Source: Bacillota bacterium
Lineage (GTDB): Bacteria > Bacillota_I > Bacilli_A > RFN20 > CAG-826
NCBI GenBank assembly: GCA_023396795.1
Contig: JAEWUY010000042.1
Span: forward strand, 1 to 26,821
Direction of reading: 5' to 3'
DNA length: 26,821 nucleotides
Translations under genes and position numbers: made by a program
Notes under the pieces: generated by a model
Seen by the model: the letters and a program-made list of their open reading frames with translations, nothing else
Told to the model about the DNA's origin: nothing
Databases searched by the model: none
In this document: positions 1-4,515 of the stretch, piece after piece
Numbering within the stretch: the first letter of the stretch is position 1
How the letters are laid out: each line of letters starts with the position of its first letter

Positions 1-24
1 AGGACAAAGCTATAATCCAAATTC

Positions 25-54
25 CATTCATTAGTGCTTAAATGAGTGATTTTC
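25..54 (+). terminator. Possible weak terminator hairpin of an upstream gene
   Basis: The arms CATTCATT (25-32) and AATGAGTG (41-48) pair over 8 positions with one G-U, around an 8-base loop, and are followed by ATTTTC. It could end a gene lying before the window. The stem is AT-rich and the T-run is short, so this is a weak call. Confidence 0.25.
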
Positions 55-88
55 AAAAAAGAATACCAAAGGTAATCTATTTTTGTCA

Positions 89-117
89 TAGACATAAGCA
101 AAAAAAGACTTGATAAT
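89..117 (+). promoter_or_regulatory. Sigma-A type promoter, apparently leaderless
   Basis: A -35 box TAGACA (89-94, 5/6 to consensus) and a -10 box GATAAT (112-117, 5/6) are separated by exactly 17 bases. The ATG at 125 starts 7 bases after the -10 box, so the expected transcription start falls on or next to the start codon. That placement is an inference from the usual -10 to +1 distance. Confidence 0.55.
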
Positions 118-124
118 TGTAGGT

Positions 125-298
125 ATGGACAATAACGACAACAAAGAAATTGAAATTAACGAAGAGAAGCAAAAACAAAAGGCTCTTTCGAGCCGGCGCT
201 TCTTTATTCTTTTTGTCGTCATTGATGTTTTACTGGCAGCTGTCGTTATTTACGAAATTGTCATGATTGTCACAGAGTTTATTAAAACGACGGCTTAA
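125..298 (+). CDS. Small single-pass membrane protein, unknown function
   Basis: A 57-residue protein of unknown role. It has a highly charged N-terminal third (residues 1-25, rich in N, K, E, Q) and one hydrophobic helix at about residues 26-50, followed by a short EFIKTTA tail. Arg-Arg just before the helix predicts a cytoplasmic N-terminus. An in-frame TTG at 110 could extend it by five residues, but that codon overlaps the predicted -10 box, so ATG 125 is preferred. There is no usable ribosome binding site, in keeping with a leaderless message. It converges on the minus-strand operon that ends at 321. I do not recognise a family. Short ORFs can be spurious, but the well-placed promoter and clean topology support a real gene. 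Confidence 0.5.
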   Translation: MDNNDNKEIEINEEKQKQKALSSRRFFILFVVIDVLLAAVVIYEIVMIVTEFIKTTA

Positions 299-320
299 TT
301 TTATATTATATATAACAATC

Positions 321-998
321 TTATTGGACGGGGGGTAAGGGATTATCTAAAGGGTTTTTGGTCGCGTCATAATTATCAAGACGCTTCTCGAAAACCTTTT
401 TTGATTGCACAAGAATACGGTAGCTACGTGCAATAAAAGCTTGCACGCAAACGATATACCAAACAGCCCCAGTTACAAACAAAGGCACGAAAACATAAGA
501 AGGCCAGGCATTAGCTGATAAATAAGGCGAAGAAAGAATTGGCGGCCAGCCTGAGACAATGCTTATTCCAAACCATTCAGTTCGTGGAGCGTTGGGGAAA
601 TCAAAAATGAAGAACAAAGTTGTAAAACCTTCCCCATCCGTACCATTACTGCCGTAATAGTCAAAAACATTTAAATCCCAGTTTCCGGATACCCCCGTAT
701 AAATTAGTAGGAAAGTAACGGACACCAAAAGGAGTAAAAAAGGTATCCAGCTTTGCTTAAAAAGCAAACGATGATTTTTCTTATTGCCAACTTGGCGAAA
801 GTGTCGAGAGTTCTTAACAGTTTTAGTTACGACCAAATCATACATAAATGTATCCGCGCGATGAGCTTGCGAAATCATAATCTTTTTGACGAGCAAACCA
901 AGGAAGCCAATTAAAACAAAAATTAAAATGACGGCGATTAATAAACCGATAATAAGCCGTTTTTCGTTTTCGCTTAGTTTAACAAGCATGGAAATCAT
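321..998 (-). CDS. Multi-pass membrane protein, unknown function
   Basis: A 225-residue protein with three predicted membrane helices (about residues 14-38, 84-102 and 168-191). A polar loop of about 45 residues follows the first helix. A large loop (103-165) lies between helices 2 and 3 and is rich in aromatic, Gly, Asp and Pro residues. The C-terminal tail is basic and then Pro-rich (ends PLPPVQ). It is the last gene of a three-gene minus-strand operon, and its ATG overlaps the TGA of the preceding gene (ATGA). A GGAG ribosome site lies 7 bases before ATG 998, which favours this start over a second Met at codon 4. I do not recognise the family. Translational coupling with two other membrane proteins suggests a shared envelope function or complex. 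Confidence 0.7.
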   Translation of the reverse strand: MISMLVKLSENEKRLIIGLLIAVILIFVLIGFLGLLVKKIMISQAHRADTFMYDLVVTKTVKNSRHFRQVGNKKNHRLLFKQSWIPFLLLLVSVTFLLIYTGVSGNWDLNVFDYYGSNGTDGEGFTTLFFIFDFPNAPRTEWFGISIVSGWPPILSSPYLSANAWPSYVFVPLFVTGAVWYIVCVQAFIARSYRILVQSKKVFEKRLDNYDATKNPLDNPLPPVQ

Positions 999-1378
999 TG
1001 ATTGTCTCCGTTATTTTCGCCTTCATCAATTGGCTTAGCTTCGATTTCCTTAACTTCCGGTTGATCGATGACTTGACCTGGTTGAGGGGGATAGGGATAG
1101 CCAAAAGGTGGGTAAGGATATGGTTGGGGCTGAGGCTGCGGATTAAGTTGGGCTTGGCGCGCTTGGCGGTGGGCCTCAAGGATTTTGGCGGCCTCAATAT
1201 CTTCGGGTAAATCGCCAAACATGTTCTTACCCGCAAAAAACATAATGATCATTTGGAAAAACAAAAAGATCATGATAATCGATGTATAAACTAGATAAAG
1301 GGCTAAGATGATGAGAAAAAACGGTGAAAGGACGACATAGAGAAGACCTTGACCAAAAAACTGTAAGAATTTGAGCAT
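995..1378 (-). CDS. Membrane protein with Pro/Gln/Tyr-rich cytoplasmic tail, unknown function
   Basis: A 127-residue protein. Residues about 8-50 are almost entirely hydrophobic and probably form two closely spaced helices. Then come an amphipathic stretch (about 55-77), a low-complexity segment of alternating Pro with Gln or Tyr (about 79-102), and an acidic tail. Such a tail may bind partner proteins or be disordered; I see no catalytic motif. A strong AAGGAG site sits 9 bases before ATG 1378. It starts 3 bases after the upstream gene ends and overlaps the downstream gene by 4 bases, so the three minus-strand genes are very likely co-transcribed. No family recognised. Confidence 0.7.
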   Translation of the reverse strand: MLKFLQFFGQGLLYVVLSPFFLIILALYLVYTSIIMIFLFFQMIIMFFAGKNMFGDLPEDIEAAKILEAHRQARQAQLNPQPQPQPYPYPPFGYPYPPQPGQVIDQPEVKEIEAKPIDEGENNGDNQ

Positions 1379-1381
1379 TCT

Positions 1382-2311
1382 CTATTTCTCCTTTCCTGTG
1401 CTTATAATTTTATCTTTATGGGCGAGCGTTAACAATACATTGTTGCTTAAAGAAATCAAGGCGACTAAAAGTGGTAAAATCCCACTTAAAAGCAGTCCGT
1501 ATGGCGAAGGGATAAGGGGATAAGAAAAGGCAAATAGAAATAAAAACACGACCAAAGAGACGCCATAAGCGATTAAGACTTTGTTGTTCTTTTTCGCAAC
1601 ATTGGTAAAGACGATAAAAAACATAAAAAAGTAAGCGAGGCAAAGAAATAGATACGCCCCAGAAGGAAGCCAAAAGGCCATAGGGATAATTAACACGAGG
1701 CTGCTTATAAGAATATAAGACAAGATTGTCGTGTTAATGGGCTCATCGTTAATGGCATAGCCAAACTTATTTATTTCAAAAGAAATAACAATATAAGAAA
1801 AAACCATCTGCACTAAAGATAGAAAGAAAAGGAAGGACGGAATTATTAAGTCGACATGTACGGAGTCGCTTACTTGTAGAAACCCTTTAAAGGTGTCGAT
1901 TAAATTTACTTCAAAAAGAACATTAACTAAGGGAATTGTTAAAGCCGTAAATAAGCCTTGTGCGATACTTGTTAATAGAATGAGCCAGACAGCGTGGAAT
2001 TTGTATTTGATTAATAGCCCAAAGATATAGCCAGTTATTAGCGAAGGCAAAACATAGAAAATTGTAAATGACATATCAAAAATAGTTACTAATAAACAAA
2101 GAACGATTGTTGCGAAAGCATAAATGATGTAATAGCGGTGGCGGCAAAATAAAAAGACAATCGCGCTGCTCAGCGGCAAGACAATCATCAAAAAGAGTGA
2201 GGCTAGAGGCACTAAGGCAGCAATTAAAGAAAAGATGGCATTAACAGCCGCCATGATGGCCATGTAAGTAATGTTTTGCACGAGCGTCTCGCGTTTAGTT
2301 AATAAACCCAT
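1382..2311 (-). CDS. Polytopic membrane protein, YybS/DUF2232-like or ECF S-component-like
   Basis: A 309-residue, very hydrophobic protein with about eight or nine predicted helices and short loops. After a short basic N-terminus (MGLLTKRE), the first helix pair resembles the opening of YybS (DUF2232) and of ECF-transporter substrate-binding S components, and its length equals that of Bacillus YybS as I recall it. Substrate and function are unknown, and the assignment rests on overall look rather than a diagnostic motif. It is the first gene of the minus-strand three-gene operon and is divergent from the ATPase gene at 2483. There is no ribosome site upstream; instead an extended -10 ends 6 bases before the ATG, which suggests a leaderless transcript. 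A profile search against DUF2232 and ECF S-component families would settle it. Confidence 0.65.
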   Translation of the reverse strand: MGLLTKRETLVQNITYMAIMAAVNAIFSLIAALVPLASLFLMIVLPLSSAIVFLFCRHRYYIIYAFATIVLCLLVTIFDMSFTIFYVLPSLITGYIFGLLIKYKFHAVWLILLTSIAQGLFTALTIPLVNVLFEVNLIDTFKGFLQVSDSVHVDLIIPSFLFFLSLVQMVFSYIVISFEINKFGYAINDEPINTTILSYILISSLVLIIPMAFWLPSGAYLFLCLAYFFMFFIVFTNVAKKNNKVLIAYGVSLVVFLFLFAFSYPLIPSPYGLLLSGILPLLVALISLSNNVLLTLAHKDKIISTGKEK

Positions 2312-2317
2312 ATTGCT

Positions 2318-2326
2318 ATTTTAACA
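2318..2326 (-). promoter_or_regulatory. Extended -10 promoter, apparently leaderless
   Basis: On the minus strand TG-T-TAAAAT forms an extended -10. No good -35 lies 17 bases upstream, as is common for extended -10 promoters. The -10 ends 6 bases before the ATG at 2311, so +1 would be the A of ATG or its neighbour. The same TGTTAAAATAG string occurs on the plus strand at the divergent ATPase promoter. Confidence 0.45.
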
Positions 2327-2395
2327 CATACGTAATTATCTGCGCGGTTCATTGAAACGCTTCCTCCTTTCGCCTTGGGGTAGTGAAAAAAGATT

Positions 2396-2430
2396 TTCCA
2401 CAAATTAAGAAAAATTTGAATTAGTGTAAA
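2396..2430 (+). repeat. Flanking repeat unit U1 (left block)
   Basis: A 35-bp AT-rich quasi-palindrome that begins TTCCACAAATT and ends TTAGTGTAAA. It matches unit D1 on the other side of the ATPase gene in direct orientation (31 of 36 aligned columns) and unit D2 in inverted orientation (28 of 35, including the whole 11-base left end and 10-base right end). Confidence 0.8.
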
Positions 2431-2435
2431 GTAAT

Positions 2436-2471
2436 TTCCACAAAAACAAAAAATGGTGTTAAAATAGTGTT
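2436..2471 (+). repeat. Flanking repeat unit U2 (left block, degenerate)
   Basis: A diverged second unit, beginning TTCCACAAA and ending ATAGTGTT. It starts 40 bases after U1, with GTAAT as linker. D1 and D2 show the same 40-base period with TAAT as linker. The unit covers the predicted promoter of the ATPase gene, so a protein binding here could repress it. Confidence 0.55.
2457..2465 (+). promoter_or_regulatory. Extended -10 promoter of the ATPase gene
   Basis: TG-T-TAAAAT forms an extended -10. The hexamer 17 bases upstream (TCCACA, 2437-2442) is a poor -35. Predicted +1 is near 2472, giving an about 11-base leader that starts GGGAC. It lies inside repeat unit U2. Confidence 0.45.
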
Positions 2472-2482
2472 GGGACAAAAAT

Positions 2483-3712
2483 ATGCTATTCAAAAGAGAA
2501 CTGTATCTTTCACGGATTAAAGATTACATCGATATTGACTTAATTAAAGTTTTGACCGGTATTCGTCGCGCGGGTAAATCTAAGATTATCGAGCAAATAA
2601 TTGAAGAGTTGAAGATACAAGGCGTTAATGAAGCTAATATTATTTTCGTAAATTTTGAGGATTTGGATTTTCAGTACCTAGATAATGCCATAAAATTAAA
2701 TGACTATGTCAAATCTAAAATAATCAACAATAAAAAATATTATCTTTTTTTTGATGAAATTCAACATGTTAAGGAATTTGAAAAAGTCATCGCTTCCTTA
2801 AAGGCCACGAAAAATTGTTCGATTTTCATCACCGGAAGCAATTCAAAGTTACTATCAGGCGAGCTTGCTACTTTGCTTGTTGGACGGACTGTCGAGTTTA
2901 AAATATTTCCTTTCTCCTATAAGGAAGCCGTTGATTATCTAAAATTTATTGGCAAAGAAGTTAAGACCGATTTCTTCTTTAATTATTTAAAATGGGGAGG
3001 CTTTCCACAAAGATTTAGCTTTGAAAGCGAAGGCGAAATAAAACAGTATATAGACAGTGTTTATAATGGCGTTATTACGAAAGACATCCTTAAGCGCGAT
3101 TCGGACATTGAAGAATATAAGTTTAAATCAATCTGTTCATATGTTCTGGCTAATGCCGGAAAGGAATTTTCTGCAGCCAACATTGCCAATTATTTTGATA
3201 CGGTTAATAGCCACAACAAACTCGAAATCAGTAAGAAAACAATATACAACTATCTTGAAAGAATGGAAAAAGCATTTTTTATTTCTAGGGTTAAACGTTT
3301 TAACATTAGTGGAAAAGAAGCGCTAAAAACAATTGAAAAGCAATATGCAGTTGACTCTGGCTTAAGGACCATTAATACTAATTCAATTAACTATGAAGAT
3401 ACCTTCTTTTTAGAAAATATCGTCTATAACGAACTTATTGTCAGAGGTTATGATGTTTATACTGGTAAAACATATAAAGGCGAAGTCGATTTTGTTGCTA
3501 TTAGAGATGGGAAAAAAGTTTTCATTCAAGTTTCGTACTATATGATAAATAAGGAAACAATTGATCGAGAGTTTAATGCCTTTTCGTCAATTAAAGACGC
3601 ATCGCCAAAAATCGTTCTTTCCCTTGATCAATTTAATCTTTCTCATGATGGCATTATTCATCTCAACTTAGTTGATTTTCTACTTGGCAAAGTTGAACTC
3701 CCTGTGTCATAA
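2483..3712 (+). CDS. AAA_14 / DUF4143 ATP-binding protein (COG1373 type)
   Basis: A 409-residue P-loop ATPase of the AAA_14 + DUF4143 architecture, a family often present in many paralogous copies but without an established physiological role. Visible motifs: Walker A GIRRAGKS (26-33), Walker B LFFDE (88-92), sensor-like ITGSNS (116-121), then a helical/winged-helix middle (about 200-270). The C-terminal DUF4143 part has a PD-(D/E)XK-nuclease-like core with EN (311-312), GEVDF (333-337) and FIQV (347-350). The Lys expected after the IQV strand is Ser (IQVSYY), so nuclease activity is doubtful. The gene is bracketed by two ~76-bp direct-repeat blocks and uses ATA isoleucine codons more freely than nearby housekeeping genes, both suggesting acquired DNA. 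It has its own promoter and only a weak GGGA before the ATG. Confidence 0.9.
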   Translation: MLFKRELYLSRIKDYIDIDLIKVLTGIRRAGKSKIIEQIIEELKIQGVNEANIIFVNFEDLDFQYLDNAIKLNDYVKSKIINNKKYYLFFDEIQHVKEFEKVIASLKATKNCSIFITGSNSKLLSGELATLLVGRTVEFKIFPFSYKEAVDYLKFIGKEVKTDFFFNYLKWGGFPQRFSFESEGEIKQYIDSVYNGVITKDILKRDSDIEEYKFKSICSYVLANAGKEFSAANIANYFDTVNSHNKLEISKKTIYNYLERMEKAFFISRVKRFNISGKEALKTIEKQYAVDSGLRTINTNSINYEDTFFLENIVYNELIVRGYDVYTGKTYKGEVDFVAIRDGKKVFIQVSYYMINKETIDREFNAFSSIKDASPKIVLSLDQFNLSHDGIIHLNLVDFLLGKVELPVS

Positions 3713-3713
3713 A

Positions 3714-3749
3714 TTCCACTAACTTAAAAAAAATTTGAATTTGTGCAAA
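3714..3749 (+). repeat. Flanking repeat unit D1 (right block)
   Basis: A 36-bp unit beginning TTCCACTAACTT and ending GTGCAAA, starting 2 bases after the ATPase stop codon. In direct orientation it matches U1 in 31 of 36 columns, with the core AAAAATTTGAATT shared exactly. Confidence 0.8.
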
Positions 3750-3753
3750 TAAT

Positions 3754-3788
3754 TTTACACTAACTCAAAAAATTTCGAATTTGTGGAA
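3754..3788 (+). repeat. Flanking repeat unit D2 (right block)
   Basis: A 35-bp unit beginning TTTACACTAACT and ending TTTGTGGAA, 40 bases after D1 with TAAT as linker. Its reverse complement matches U1 at 28 of 35 positions, so U1 and D2 also form the outer inverted ends of a 1,393-bp segment (2396-3788). TTCCAC at the start of D1 pairs with GTGGAA at the end of D2. Confidence 0.8.
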
Positions 3789-3883
3789 TATCTTTTGTTC
3801 ATAATTGTGGGAGACACAAAGTGCTACCTTAGTGGATTAACCCAAGTTTTTACCATAATAAGTTTTTTTCATGTGCCTAACCT

Positions 3884-3889
3884 TATAAA
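3884..3889 (+). promoter_or_regulatory. -10 element TATAAA, apparently leaderless
   Basis: TATAAA ends 6 bases before the ATG at 3896. No convincing -35 is present (the T-rich run near 3861-3869 is the only candidate). The spacing repeats that seen at the genes starting at 125 and 2311. Confidence 0.35.
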
Positions 3890-3895
3890 TTGTTG

Positions 3896-4345
3896 ATGTC
3901 GCCTTTGATAAAAGTTCTTAGAGTATTTCCGTTTGTCTTTTTATTATCCTTCGATTCAGGAAATATAGCTCGAGAAGATAACACTATTACCATCGGAACT
4001 TATTCTTATGACGATATCAAAGATATCACTATTAAATGGGACGATATATTTGCAATGACACCACGTAATTACTTTGTCTATTTTTACTCTCCTTACTGTG
4101 GACACTGCCAAAGCATTAAAGATCTAGTTATTAATTATTCTAAATGTGGTGGAACGCCGATGTATTTTGTTGAAGTATCCACTGAAGTAGTTATTGCCGA
4201 GGACACGCATTTAACAATTGGGGCAACTTCGATTGAACAGCTATGGATTCTTGGTTATCCGAGTTTGCTCAAAATTGAAAGCGGAGTGGTTGTCGTTAAC
4301 ATCGCCGGTGCGAACGCCATTAAAGAAATACTGCTCTATAAATAA
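3896..4345 (+). CDS. Exported or membrane-anchored thioredoxin-like protein (CGHC)
   Basis: A 149-residue thioredoxin-fold protein, probably a thiol-disulfide oxidoreductase acting outside the membrane. It has a basic then hydrophobic N-terminus (about residues 5-18, signal peptide or anchor with no lipobox Cys). The active-site motif PYCGHC has redox cysteines C68 and C71, the CGHC form typical of protein disulfide isomerases. A cis-Pro element GYPS (P122) precedes the strand LLKIESG. An extra Cys is at position 84. Two in-frame TTG codons just upstream could be starts, but ATG 3896 sits at the distance from a TATAAA box expected of a leaderless message, and there is no ribosome site for any of them. 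It stands alone between the repeat-bracketed ATPase and pcrA. Its partner is unknown; it may belong to the same acquired island. Confidence 0.75.
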   Translation: MSPLIKVLRVFPFVFLLSFDSGNIAREDNTITIGTYSYDDIKDITIKWDDIFAMTPRNYFVYFYSPYCGHCQSIKDLVINYSKCGGTPMYFVEVSTEVVIAEDTHLTIGATSIEQLWILGYPSLLKIESGVVVVNIAGANAIKEILLYK

Positions 4346-4348
4346 AAA

Positions 4349-4381
4349 TACTGCATCAAAAGAGGACCAAATGATGCAGTA
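4349..4381. terminator. 10-bp perfect hairpin after the thioredoxin-like gene
   Basis: TACTGCATCA (4349-4358) and TGATGCAGTA (4372-4381) are perfect complements around a 13-base loop. It begins 3 bases after the stop codon, as a terminator would. There is no T-run on the + side; a run of five T follows only on the - side, where no gene reads toward it. Best read as a 3'-end hairpin, either a weak terminator or an RNA-stabilising structure. Confidence 0.5.
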
Positions 4382-4402
4382 AATATTAGTGTAAATATCA
4401 TT

Positions 4403-4419
4403 TTTGTCATAATGACAAA
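4403..4419. promoter_or_regulatory. Operator-like palindrome upstream of pcrA
   Basis: TTTGTCAT-A-ATGACAAA is a perfect 8+8 palindrome with a 1-base centre, 40 bases before the -35 of the pcrA promoter. Its form suits a dimeric repressor or activator site. It does not match the Bacillus LexA box, and the binding protein is unknown. Confidence 0.4.
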
Positions 4420-4458
4420 CACGTCTTTTAAAATCTAGAGATAAACTCTTTCTTTACA

Positions 4459-4487
4459 TTGAGAGCAAGGTAGTAACGTGATAAGAT
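4459..4487 (+). promoter_or_regulatory. Promoter of pcrA-ligA
   Basis: The -35 TTGAGA (4459-4464, 5/6) and -10 TAAGAT (4482-4487, 5/6) are separated by 17 bases, with TG one base before the -10 making it extended. Predicted +1 is near 4494, leaving a leader of about 22 bases without a Shine-Dalgarno site. Confidence 0.7.
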
Positions 4488-4515
4488 ATTACCATAGGTA
4501 AATATCCTCTTTATC

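Noticed and set aside
11..16. TATAAT near the left edge as a promoter
   Set aside because: Only ten bases precede it, so no -35 can be judged, and it would read into a hairpin with no start codon at a suitable distance.
110..124. TTG start for the small membrane protein
   Set aside because: The codon overlaps the predicted -10 box and has no ribosome site; ATG 125 fits the promoter spacing better.
2396..3788. Short CRISPR array or classic insertion sequence
   Set aside because: Only two repeat units lie on each side of a full ATPase gene, with 4-5 base linkers rather than spacers. There is no Cas gene, no transposase and no clear target-site duplication next to U1 and D2.
3805..3819. TTGTG/CACAA hairpin after repeat unit D2 as a terminator of the ATPase gene
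   Set aside because: A 5-bp stem without a T-run is too weak to support the call.
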